From JAKAGZ01 sp964412105 (GTDB taxonomy: Bacteria > Bacteroidota > Ignavibacteria > Ignavibacteriales > Ignavibacteriaceae): 24,704 nucleotides of DNA. Position 1 is the first letter of the stretch; every line of letters starts with the position of its first letter. The position numbers and the translations under genes are program-made. The DNA is taken from the NCBI GenBank assembly GCA_964412105.1, contig CAYPNM010000043.1:1-24704 (forward strand), read 5' to 3'. The notes under the pieces were generated by a model. The model was given only the letters and a program-made list of their open reading frames with translations. It had not been told where the DNA came from and ran no database searches. Shown here piece by piece: positions 17,267 through 24,474 of this stretch.

Positions 17267-17820
17267 ATTTCCTGGCTCATACTCTTATAATTGTAATAAA
17301 TTTATAATAGCATCATCTTATTTTTCTAAGTAAATCCTGCTGAAGGTGAAGGATGAATAAACTTATGTAAATGTTTTGATCGTTAAGTAGAAGCAGATAT
17401 TATCATTTATTCAGCAAGTTAAAAGCTACCATTTCCAGTTCTTAATCCGGGATAAGCGGTTTTTTGCTTGTAAATGACTTCTTAGGCCAAATCAATTCTA
17501 AAAACTCTACGATTCTAATATATATTCAGGAAAAATTGATCTTATAAAAATAATTTAGAATGATAGGGGATCTAAAACCCGAAACAGGAGGCTGCCTCCG
17601 CACTTGTTTCTATTATATAAGACTAATTTCTTTTAATGTTTATTAAGCTACGGGATATACATAATAAAATTATTTCTTCTTTTCAATAGATGTTCCCCTT
17701 TTAATCTGTTGTTTGTCTAAAATAATTAGATTAAATAATAGCCGGATGTGAGACTGTAACCGATATATCTGCCTCAGATATTGGAGTTTTATTGATCCAG
17801 CCCCTTATGAAGTAATGAAT

Positions 17821-17853
17821 AAAAAAGCCGGACAAGATGGCTCAGTGTCCGGC
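17821..17853 (-). terminator. Rho-independent terminator, minus strand
   Basis: GCCGGAC (17827-17833) pairs with GTCCGGC (17847-17853), and six A's (17821-17826) become a U-run on the minus-strand transcript. The nearest minus-strand gene upstream is the Fic gene ending at 18469, over 600 bases away, so either that transcript is very long or a small RNA ends here. Confidence 0.7.
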
Positions 17854-18142
17854 TTAACTATATTTGCCCCAGGACTTGCGGAGATCCCGGGACCCTGAAA
17901 AACTGCTTATTCGTTTCTGCCAATTTTTTATGCTATTGAGTAAATACGAATAAGCAATTATCCCATGCGTGTGTCTTTATCTATTCATTCGTAAATCTAT
18001 AACTATAACAAAAGCAGTAAAGTAAAAGTTCCCGGAATAACACTACATCAATAGATCCCAATCGAATTATTCCCTAGCTGTTTTTATTGATAATAAAAAT
18101 TATGGTGAGGAATTGCTAGTATATAATACTCTATCCACGGTT

Positions 18143-18195
18143 GCTTCGATACTCCACGACAAAGTCTGGGAAGACTTTATCGGGACACTCAGCTT
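18143..18195 (-). repeat. Palindromic dispersed element, copy 3 (single-hairpin form, minus orientation)
   Basis: AAAGTC (18161-18166) pairs with GACTTT (18173-18178). On the minus strand it reads GAGTGTCCCGATAAAGTC, loop, GACTTTGTCGTGG, AGTATCGAAG, aligning with copy 1 along its length. It is followed on the plus strand by another hairpin, CCAGCC/GGCTGG (18198-18212), and then by copy 4 in the opposite orientation. Confidence 0.7.
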
Positions 18196-18254
18196 TACCA
18201 GCCTATGGCTGGAACCGCTGTATGTCATTTTATTAAGGCATCAAGCGTATCGCT

Positions 18255-18333
18255 GTGTCCGGGTGCCCCGACAAATTATTTTTGTAATTTGTCGAGGTGT
18301 ACCTGTCCCGACTTTAGTCGGGATCGAGGACAC
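18255..18333 (+). repeat. Palindromic dispersed element, copy 4 (three-way junction)
   Basis: The outer stem pairs GTGTCC (18255-18260) with GGACAC (18328-18333). Hairpin 1 pairs CGACAAATTA (18269-18278) with TAATTTGTCG (18285-18294). Hairpin 2 pairs TCCCGACT (18306-18313) with AGTCGGGA (18316-18323). All three stems are perfect, which makes this the cleanest copy in the window. Confidence 0.8.
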
Positions 18334-18369
18334 CACATCGCATAGCAGGAAAATCATCGGCATGTCGGG

Positions 18370-18398
18370 AGGCAGGCCTGCCTGACGGCAAAGGCAGG
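18370..18398. repeat. GC-rich palindrome of the AGGCAGGCCTGCCT type
   Basis: AGGCAGGCCTGCCT (18370-18383) is a perfect 14-base palindrome, and CCTGCCT (18377-18383) can alternatively pair with AGGCAGG (18392-18398). A related GGGAGGCAGGC string recurs at about 19970-19979 next to the hairpin CCTCCC/GGGAGG. Confidence 0.65.
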
Positions 18399-18468
18399 TC
18401 AAATTCCTACATAAGACAGGATTCATACATCTCAAATTATTACCAGCGATTAGCCTTCCATCCTTCCC

Positions 18469-19638
18469 CTACTCACTACGAAATAGATCCAGGTACTCAT
18501 TAAACTCAAACTCTCGGTTCCGCTTCCATCCCGTTTTCTCTTTAACAATTTTCAATCTTTCAAGATCGGTAAGCAATGAATTAGCCGTCGGCAGCGATAC
18601 GTCTAAATGCTCTTTGATCTCCTGAGCTGTCACAACCGGTTTTATATAAAGATATTTCATTAACAGCCTTGCTTTGGGTAATCTGGCGCCCAGCGTGACC
18701 AGTTTCTCCCCTTCAATCACTTCTTTAAGCTTTAATATTGATTTAAATGTATCGATCCCTTTCCCGCTTGTCTCAATTATTCCTACCAGGAAAAACTTTA
18801 TCCACTGTACAAAATTGTTTTTTAATCTTACTCCGTTCAGGTTGTCGTAATAAAGCTGCCTGTGCTTTTCAAAATAATCAGATAAGTAAAGCGAAGGCTT
18901 TGCGAGCAAACCTGAACTTACAAGGTAAAATGTGATTAGCAGTCTCCCGATTCTTCCGTTACCGTCCAGAAAAGGATGAATTGTTTCGAACTGGTAATGA
19001 GCAATACCTGCTTTTATAAGCACAGGAATATCTATCTCATCATTATACAGAAAATTTTCAAGGTCGCTCATCAGCTCATTTATTTCTGCTGGAACGGGAG
19101 GAATGAACGTTGCGTCTTTAAGCGAGGCCCCGCCGATCCAGTTCTGGATTTTTCTGTATTCACCCGGATTTCTATGTTTACCCCTTACGCCCGTCATTAA
19201 AATATTATGAGCCTGTTTCAGAAGTTTTGTTGAAAGAGGCACAGTTTTTAATTCCTTAATCGAAGCATTCATAGCTTTAATATAGTTCTGAACTTCCTGC
19301 CAGTCGTCCTTCCTTTCAGTAGCAATTTCAGATTCTTTCTTTAGTACCTCATCAATTTTGGTTTGCATGCCTTCTATTTTACTTGATTGAGTCGCCTCCT
19401 TTGCAACGTGCATTTCTATGTAAATATCAATATCCGGTACATATGCTGAATACGCATCCAGTGCGCCAAGCTGTCTGCTGGCTTCAGCCAATAACGTATT
19501 TATTCCGCTGTCCTCCCAAGTCCAAATCTGGTTGATTTTTACAGGAGTAAAGCTCTTATAATGATATCGCTGAACATATTTGCCGCTCTTAAAAGCCTCG
19601 AATTTCATCAATTTTCGCCCTTTCGCCTTTATTGTCAT
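18469..19638 (-). CDS. Fic-family protein (class II) with C-terminal winged helix
   Basis: This 389-residue protein is likely an AMP-transferase or related nucleotidyl-transferase acting on protein hydroxyls. The Fic_N region contains the inhibitory motif SSKIEG (85-90), matching (S/T)xxxE(G/N) ahead of the Fic core, which defines class II. The core carries YRKIQNWIGG (161-170) and the intact active site HPFLDGNGRIGR (221-232) with catalytic His221. A winged-helix domain occupies about 325-385 (VTAQEIKEHLDVSLPTANSLLTDLERLKIV), so DNA binding or autoregulation is possible. An alternative start is Met11 (19608), where MKFEAF begins the usual family N terminus. No antitoxin gene is adjacent, consistent with built-in inhibition. 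Confidence 0.9.
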   Translation of the reverse strand: MTIKAKGRKLMKFEAFKSGKYVQRYHYKSFTPVKINQIWTWEDSGINTLLAEASRQLGALDAYSAYVPDIDIYIEMHVAKEATQSSKIEGMQTKIDEVLKKESEIATERKDDWQEVQNYIKAMNASIKELKTVPLSTKLLKQAHNILMTGVRGKHRNPGEYRKIQNWIGGASLKDATFIPPVPAEINELMSDLENFLYNDEIDIPVLIKAGIAHYQFETIHPFLDGNGRIGRLLITFYLVSSGLLAKPSLYLSDYFEKHRQLYYDNLNGVRLKNNFVQWIKFFLVGIIETSGKGIDTFKSILKLKEVIEGEKLVTLGARLPKARLLMKYLYIKPVVTAQEIKEHLDVSLPTANSLLTDLERLKIVKEKTGWKRNREFEFNEYLDLFRSE

Positions 19639-19682
19639 TATTTATAATTAAATATAATGAATATTTTTTAATTATACAATTA

Positions 19683-19716
19683 TATAATAAAAATATTATA
19701 ATATATTTTTATTATA
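19683..19716. promoter_or_regulatory. Perfect A/T-only inverted repeat upstream of the Fic gene
   Basis: TATAATAAAAATAT (19683-19696) is exactly complementary to ATATTTTTATTATA (19703-19716), with a 6-base spacer. It lies 45 bases before the first possible Fic start and may overlap its promoter. It could be an operator for the winged-helix domain of the Fic protein itself, but low-complexity A/T sequence also forms such dyads by chance. Confidence 0.4.
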
Positions 19717-19829
19717 ATAAATCCTGATAAAATTCATTAAAATATGAAAATAATAAAGAGTCCCTTAAGAATTTTATAAACCTGTCTGACGTGTACTACT
19801 TCAATAAATGGGTAACATAGAAAAGTCAT

Positions 19830-19922
19830 CTCCGTTAACTCTATGGATTTTCTTTTTTACCACAGAGAGCACAGAGTAGGCACAGTGGTAACAGATAAAT
19901 ATCAACTCTGTTAACCCTGTGG
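19830..19922. repeat. CACAGAG / GTTAACyCTrTGG repeat cluster
   Basis: TCCGTTAACTCTATGG (about 19831-19847) recurs as TCTGTTAACCCTGTGG (about 19907-19922). Between them lies ACCACAGAGAGCACAGAG (19859-19876) followed by CACAGTGG, so complementary and direct copies of the same motif alternate and can fold into more than one hairpin. It is a dispersed-repeat candidate of unknown origin. Confidence 0.45.
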
Positions 19923-20023
19923 CCAATTATTTTTCCCCCATATTTACGGGAACATACCTCCCTGTTGGGAGGCAGGCTTATGATGTTCTTATTTCTTTGC
20001 CGGAACGGGTCGGCTTGCAAAAA

Positions 20024-21001
20024 TTAACCCGTCAGCTCAACAAACACTCTCTTCAACAAATTTCTTGCCAGCGGAACTTTATACGCATTATGATCCAGAA
20101 CAAATGCCTCTTTGAAGGTGTCTTTAGATATGTTCGAAAAATTCGATTCGGATATATTTAAACCGGATAGCTTCTTATTCAAACTTTCTATCTGCCAGGG
20201 TACAGGCGCAACTCCGCCGAAGGCTACGCGTCCGCCGGCAATTGTATTCCCGTTCTTTTTAATGACCGCACCCACACTGACCATAGCAAAATCCCATGTA
20301 TCCCTTTCCATAAACTTAATATATTTACTCTTAGCGCCTTTCGGCAGATCAGGGATAATTACTTTTTCTACTATCTCTCCCGGTTCAAGTATATTTTCTT
20401 TAGTATAATCTTTATCAGGTAGTATGAAAAAATCCTTTATTGGAACCCGCCGCGACTTCCCGTTCGAGTAAATAGATATTTCCGCACCCAAAGCTGAAAG
20501 CGCCACAGCGGTATCCGAGGGATGGACTATATAACACGGCCCTCCGCCCTCAATACAATGATATTTGTTTTGACCGTCAACAGCATAACAAACATCTCCC
20601 CCCTTTCTTAAACAATGAAAATCGCCCCTAAAATAAAAGCACCTCGGCCTTTGACATAAGTTTCCTCCAAGCGTTGCTATATTTCTGAATTGAGGAGACG
20701 CAATTTGTTTTGCGGCTTCGGCTAGAACAGTAAACCGTTCATTAATAATTGTATTCTCCGCAATATCGACTAAAGTTGCAAGTGCACCGATTTCGAGAGT
20801 CTTGCCTTCGGTATATTCTATAACATTTAAATTTGGAATACCTTTTAAATTGATCAAACTTTCCGGTGATACCAGGTAATCTTTCATCATTCCAAGTATA
20901 TCTGTTCCGCCGGCAAGCGGCAGAGCTTTTTTATCATTTTTCCTTAAAAGTTTACCCGCCGCATCAAGACTTTTAGGCTGAAGATATGTAAAATTATTCA
21001 T
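20024..21001 (-). CDS. Molybdenum hydroxylase FAD subunit with extra 4Fe-4S motif
   Basis: This 325-residue medium subunit passes electrons from the iron-sulfur subunit through FAD. The FAD-binding signatures are PLAGGTDILG (28-37) and TLGGNL (110-115). A Cys-rich loop follows, with cysteines at 116, 121, 130, 138, 149 and 156, and the segment RPRCFYFRGDFHCLRKGG. Such a loop holds an additional 4Fe-4S cluster in the PaoB and 4-hydroxybenzoyl-CoA reductase beta branches, and is absent from ordinary xanthine dehydrogenases. It is the last of three minus-strand genes, 29 bases after the molybdenum subunit. The order small, large, FAD differs from E. coli paoABC. Subunit identity is sure; the enzyme's substrate is not. 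Confidence 0.9.
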   Translation of the reverse strand: MNNFTYLQPKSLDAAGKLLRKNDKKALPLAGGTDILGMMKDYLVSPESLINLKGIPNLNVIEYTEGKTLEIGALATLVDIAENTIINERFTVLAEAAKQIASPQFRNIATLGGNLCQRPRCFYFRGDFHCLRKGGDVCYAVDGQNKYHCIEGGGPCYIVHPSDTAVALSALGAEISIYSNGKSRRVPIKDFFILPDKDYTKENILEPGEIVEKVIIPDLPKGAKSKYIKFMERDTWDFAMVSVGAVIKKNGNTIAGGRVAFGGVAPVPWQIESLNKKLSGLNISESNFSNISKDTFKEAFVLDHNAYKVPLARNLLKRVFVELTG

Positions 21002-21030
21002 TGTCCTGCCTTTAAATATCTTTTTAATAA

Positions 21031-23325
21031 TTAGCTGTACAATGCATTTAGAATTTTATCCGGCGTAATCGGAAGACTTTTAATCCTGACGCCGATTGCA
21101 TTGTAAACCGCATTGGCAATTGCACCGGCTGTCGGAATAATCGCCGGTTCGCCGACTCCTTTAACTCCCGTATTATTTAATAAGTTATCTCCCTTGCTGA
21201 CCACTATTACTTCAATTTCCGGAGTATTTTTTATCGTTGCCAGCATATAATCGTGCAAATTCGTATTCAGTACCTTCCCTGTATTATCATCAATTATTCT
21301 TTCCTCCATCAAAGCATATCCAAGCCCCTGGATTATTCCTCCGTGAAATTGATTATCGATTGTTTTTTTGTTCAGCACTCTGCCAACGTCATGCGCTGCA
21401 ACAATTTTCAAGACTTTAACTCTCCCTGTTTCGGTATCGACTTCCACTTCGGCAAATTGTGCACCGAATGTATTTGCCTGGTAACCTTTCGGATTCTCAT
21501 TTCTTGCGCCGGTTGTAATTAAAACGCGCTCGTGCATCTTTTGAACGATTTCCCCAATCGATATCTTTTTAGAATCATCTTTTTTATTTACAATAATTCC
21601 ATTGCGGTATGCAAGCTGTCCTTCAGGTAAATCCAGAATTGCGGAAGCTCCGTTTATCAATTTGCTTTTCATTTGCTCTGCTGCATCTCTGACTGCGGGA
21701 GAAACTGACGCGGCGGTCTGGCTTCCACCGCTGGACGGACAATAAGGATCCACATCGGTATCGCCCAATGAAACCTGAATTTTCTCAACAGGAATTTCTA
21801 ATACCTCTGCCGCAACCATTGCAATGAAAGTATATGTTCCGGTGCCGATATCCTGCGTACCTGCAATAATCTGAACGCTTCCGTCCCGGTTCAATTTCAA
21901 AGTAGCATATGCAGGCGGTCCGCCCCCTCCCCACCAGATCTGGGTAGCCATCCCGATTCCTTTTTTGACGGTACCTTTATCCGAACCCGTCGGTTTTCTT
22001 CTCGAATACCATCCGATTGCTTCGGCACCTTTTTTATATGCTTCTCTCAATAATTTACTTGTATAAGGTTCACCGGAAACCGGATCGGTTTCAGTATAAT
22101 TTTTAAGTCTGAAATCCAGCGGATCTATTCCCGCCTTTTCAGCAAGCTCATCGATTAGAGATTCAAAGGCAAAAGTTCCCTGGACATGACCGGGTGCTCT
22201 CATTGCCCGCGCTCTTCCGGCATTTATTAAAACATTGTACTCTTCCGTGCTTACATTAGCGCATTTGTAGAGCGAACGAAGCGGCCAGGCGCATCCCGCA
22301 CCGTTTGGATATGCACCGACTGCACCATACGAATAATGCTGAAGCGCAGTCAATGTGCCGTCTTTCTTTGCTCCTGCTTTCAGCTTCTGAAATGAATCCG
22401 GCCTGTTCCCTACAATTAAATTCATCTGTTTCCTGTCAAGAGTTACTCTTACCGGTCTGCCGATCTTTTTAGAGATCAATGCTGCAATAACAGAATACTT
22501 CCCCGCTTCAAGCTTGCTGCCGAATCCGCCGCCCATATATTTTTTAATTACTCGGACATCGCTTTCGGAGATACCTAAACTATTCGCTATTTGATCGCGC
22601 ACACCAAAAACTGCCTGCGTGGAATCCCATACAGTTAATTTACCGTCATCCCAGTTTACCACACTGCAGTGAGGCTCAGTCGGATTATGAATTACCACCT
22701 GAGTTGAAAAAGTATCTTCAACGGTTACATCGGCATCCTTAAATCCGGCTTCAATACTGCCTCTTGAATATATATCCGGTTTCCCTCCAAGAATATTCCC
22801 AAAATCATGAACTTTGGGTGCATTCGCTTTCATTGCATCACCTGCATTAACAACAAAAGGCAATTGTTCGTACTCAACTTCAATTAAGCGGAGAGCATCC
22901 TCAGCAATTTTTTCGGTTTCGGCAGCAACGCAGGCTACTTCGTCTCCTACACATCTTACATGAGAATCAAAAAGAAATGTAGTGTTGTAATACCACGGGA
23001 TCTTGGGTACATCTTCATATGTTATAACTGCCAGTACGCCGGGAAGACTTTTCGCTTTTTGAGTATGTATCTTTTTTATTTGGGCATTGGGATAAGCCGA
23101 GCCCAAAATTCTTGCCTGAACCATTCGCGGAAGTACTTTATCGAATGCAAAAACTGCGGAACCGCTTACTTTATCGTAGCCGTCGATTCTTGAGACCGGC
23201 TTACCGATAATCTTTAATTTGTCGTTCGGCTCCCACGGTTTATATTTTTCAGTTGATACTTCGCCGATAGTTTCTATAAAATTATCATCGAAGTATAATT
23301 TCGACTTTACTATTTTTTTCGGCAT
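21031..23325 (-). CDS. Molybdenum hydroxylase large (Mo-cofactor) subunit
   Basis: This 764-residue catalytic subunit of the xanthine oxidase family is the usual length for the Pao-like branch. The cofactor and active-site motifs are present: HNPTEPH (213-219), GGGFGSK (265-271), RAMRAPG (373-379), IGTGTYTF in the dithiolene-binding region, and the catalytic glutamate in GVGEP (Glu726). It begins with a short polar leader and has no signal of its own, so it should be exported folded together with the Tat-bearing small subunit. The spacing is 47 bases from that gene upstream. The reaction is oxidative hydroxylation of an aldehyde or N-heterocycle. Aldehydes are the leading guess from overall organisation. 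Confidence 0.92.
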   Translation of the reverse strand: MPKKIVKSKLYFDDNFIETIGEVSTEKYKPWEPNDKLKIIGKPVSRIDGYDKVSGSAVFAFDKVLPRMVQARILGSAYPNAQIKKIHTQKAKSLPGVLAVITYEDVPKIPWYYNTTFLFDSHVRCVGDEVACVAAETEKIAEDALRLIEVEYEQLPFVVNAGDAMKANAPKVHDFGNILGGKPDIYSRGSIEAGFKDADVTVEDTFSTQVVIHNPTEPHCSVVNWDDGKLTVWDSTQAVFGVRDQIANSLGISESDVRVIKKYMGGGFGSKLEAGKYSVIAALISKKIGRPVRVTLDRKQMNLIVGNRPDSFQKLKAGAKKDGTLTALQHYSYGAVGAYPNGAGCAWPLRSLYKCANVSTEEYNVLINAGRARAMRAPGHVQGTFAFESLIDELAEKAGIDPLDFRLKNYTETDPVSGEPYTSKLLREAYKKGAEAIGWYSRRKPTGSDKGTVKKGIGMATQIWWGGGGPPAYATLKLNRDGSVQIIAGTQDIGTGTYTFIAMVAAEVLEIPVEKIQVSLGDTDVDPYCPSSGGSQTAASVSPAVRDAAEQMKSKLINGASAILDLPEGQLAYRNGIIVNKKDDSKKISIGEIVQKMHERVLITTGARNENPKGYQANTFGAQFAEVEVDTETGRVKVLKIVAAHDVGRVLNKKTIDNQFHGGIIQGLGYALMEERIIDDNTGKVLNTNLHDYMLATIKNTPEIEVIVVSKGDNLLNNTGVKGVGEPAIIPTAGAIANAVYNAIGVRIKSLPITPDKILNALYS

Positions 23326-23372
23326 CTTATTACCTGAGACTTAATTATAAATTTATTTCTTAAGTACCGTTA

Positions 23373-23981
23373 TTATAATTTTTCAGCCGCTGCAACTACA
23401 GATTTTATAATATTGGGATAAGCGGAACAACGGCAAATGTTACCGGACATTCCGTCCAAGATCTGTTCTTTTGTCGGCTTTGGATATTTATTCAATAAAG
23501 CCTGTGCCGACATAATTTGTCCCGGCGTGCAGAAGCCGCATTGAATTCCGTCGTGATCGATAAATGCTTCCTGAACCGGGCTGAGCTTTTCGCCGGTAAG
23601 CAAACCCTCAATCGTTGTTACTTCCTTTCCGTCCGCATCAAGCGCAAGCATATGACACGAGTAAACCGCTTTGCCGTCAAGAAGCACAGTGCAGGATCCG
23701 CACTCGCCCTGATTGCAGACTATTTTCGTCCCTGTTAATTTTAATTTGTCTCTTAACAATTCGGCGAGGGTTGTTCTCGGCTCAACTTTGGTTTTAATTC
23801 TTTTCCCGTTTACTATTAAGCTGAGCTGGGATTTGCCTTCTTCATCAAGAGTTTCATCGATGATTTTTTTGGATATTCTCTCGATTCCCGGAACGAAGGC
23901 ATAAGCACCTGCTACACCTGTTCCTACTCCTTTTATAAACTTCCGGCGTGTAAACTTGCGAGGTTTTGAATCTTCATTCAT
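23373..23981 (-). CDS. Molybdenum hydroxylase 2Fe-2S subunit with Tat signal
   Basis: This 202-residue small subunit carries a twin-arginine signal, TRRKFIKGVG (11-20), followed by a hydrophobic GTGVAGAYAFVPG stretch, so the complex is exported folded. The plant-type 2Fe-2S domain has CNQGECGSC with Cys89, 94, 97 and 109. The all-helical second cluster domain has CGFCTPG (148, 151) and CRC (183, 185). The signal and layout match PaoA (YagT) of the E. coli periplasmic aldehyde oxidoreductase. I prefer the ATG at 23981 over an in-frame TTG at 23996, which would place the leader inside the GGGGG upstream element. It is the first gene of the operon. No molybdenum cofactor chaperone (XdhC/PaoD type) lies within the window. 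Confidence 0.92.
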   Translation of the reverse strand: MNEDSKPRKFTRRKFIKGVGTGVAGAYAFVPGIERISKKIIDETLDEEGKSQLSLIVNGKRIKTKVEPRTTLAELLRDKLKLTGTKIVCNQGECGSCTVLLDGKAVYSCHMLALDADGKEVTTIEGLLTGEKLSPVQEAFIDHDGIQCGFCTPGQIMSAQALLNKYPKPTKEQILDGMSGNICRCSAYPNIIKSVVAAAEKL

Positions 23982-24036
23982 TTGAAATGCCCCCAAAAGA
24001 AGATTTTAAAAATATATTGATAACAGCATTATAAAA

Positions 24037-24049
24037 TTACCTAAGGTAA
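24037..24049 (-). promoter_or_regulatory. Dyad in the molybdenum operon promoter region
   Basis: TTACCT and AGGTAA flank a single central base. On the minus strand the dyad overlaps TAATTTTA, a near match to the Bacteroidota -7 element, with TTG 20 bases further upstream. Position and symmetry suit a repressor or activator site for the operon starting at 23981. Confidence 0.4.
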
Positions 24050-24096
24050 ATTTCTTTATCAAGATAATAAACGTGATCATTAAAATAATCCATATT

Positions 24097-24195
24097 AATT
24101 GCTGCATAGCAAATTCTGCGAAGCGGAACTTTGCGGGAGTACTTTTCTGGAGTTTACCCCGATGCATATTGGGGCTAAGAAAAGCACAAGCAATT
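24097..24195. repeat. 99-base three-way-junction palindromic element, distinct sequence
   Basis: The outer stem pairs AATTGCT (24097-24103) with AGCAATT (24189-24195). Hairpin 1 pairs GCAAATTCTG (24109-24118) with CGGAACTTTGC (24124-24134) with one bulged C. Hairpin 2 pairs CTTTTCT (24142-24148) with AGAAAAG (24178-24184) and continues inside with CCCCGAT/ATTGGGG (24157-24174). The topology is that of copies 2, 4 and 5, but the sequence is unrelated. Confidence 0.65.
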
Positions 24196-24311
24196 GGTTT
24201 TAGGAACTAATTAAAGGCTCGCTCGCCGCAGGCGAAGAAAGGAAAATTTATGTGGAGAAATGAAACCGGCTCGAGGACACTGTTGCGTAAATATTTCAAT
24301 ATTTCTACTCT

Positions 24312-24398
24312 CTCGGTCATTGAGTGATCCTGATCCCGACTTTAGTCGGGGTCAGGAATGCCTGTCCCGCTGCCAAGCGGGATATCGAAATGACCGAG
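24312..24398 (+). repeat. Palindromic dispersed element, copy 5 (three-way junction)
   Basis: The outer stem pairs CTCGGTCATT (24312-24321) perfectly with AATGACCGAG (24389-24398). Hairpin 1 pairs CCTGATCCCGACT with AGTCGGGGTCAGG (24329-24357 region) with one G-T wobble. Hairpin 2 pairs TCCCGCT with AGCGGGA (24365-24382). TATCGA precedes the closing strand. Confidence 0.8.
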
Positions 24399-24426
24399 AC
24401 TCTCCAAAATATTTTAGAACGTTCAG

Positions 24427-24474
24427 CGGTGTCCGAGTGCTCCAGACCGAAGGTCGGGTGTATCGAGAACACCG
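24427..24474 (+). repeat. Palindromic dispersed element, copy 6 (hairpin 2 missing)
   Basis: CGGTGT (24427-24432) pairs with ACACCG (24469-24474). Inside, GACC/GGTC (24444-24454) forms hairpin 1. It aligns with copy 4 through GTGTCCGAGTGC and GGTGTATCGAG, but the segment that carries hairpin 2 is absent. It starts 28 bases after copy 5 ends, in the same orientation. Confidence 0.65.

Larger units (their letters stand above)
17267..18468. other. Intergenic stretch of 1.2 kb with hairpins and repeat elements
   Basis: No plausible gene is visible in either strand. The contents are a hairpin at 17581-17610 (GAAACA and GGAGGC arms), a 7-bp hairpin ATATCTG/CAGATAT (17765-17781), a minus-strand terminator (17821-17853), an 11-bp inverted repeat TGCTTATTCGT/ACGAATAAGCA (17904-17956), element copies 3 and 4 (18143-18340), and a perfect 14-base palindrome AGGCAGGCCTGCCT (18370-18383). 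Confidence 0.6.
19639..20023. other. Intergenic region between Fic and the molybdenum enzyme operon
   Basis: This region holds the Fic upstream A/T dyad, a CACAGAG-type repeat cluster (19830-19922), the hairpin CCTCCC/GGGAGG (about 19961-19976) and a 6-bp inverted repeat ACGGGT/ACCCGT (20005-20032) that spans the stop codon of the FAD subunit gene. No gene is visible. Confidence 0.55.

Noticed and set aside
17854..17900. GC-rich stretch around GGAGATCCCGGGACC as a possible tRNA or other RNA 3' end
   Set aside because: No acceptor, anticodon or T-arm pairing could be built around it.
18113..18435. Short frames on both strands between the Fic gene and the terminator
   Set aside because: Their translations come from the palindromic elements and GC-rich palindromes and have no protein-like features.
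20005..20032. Hairpin ACGGGT/ACCCGT as the terminator of the molybdenum operon
   Set aside because: The stem is only 6 bp with a 16-base loop, overlaps the stop codon and lacks a following U-run.
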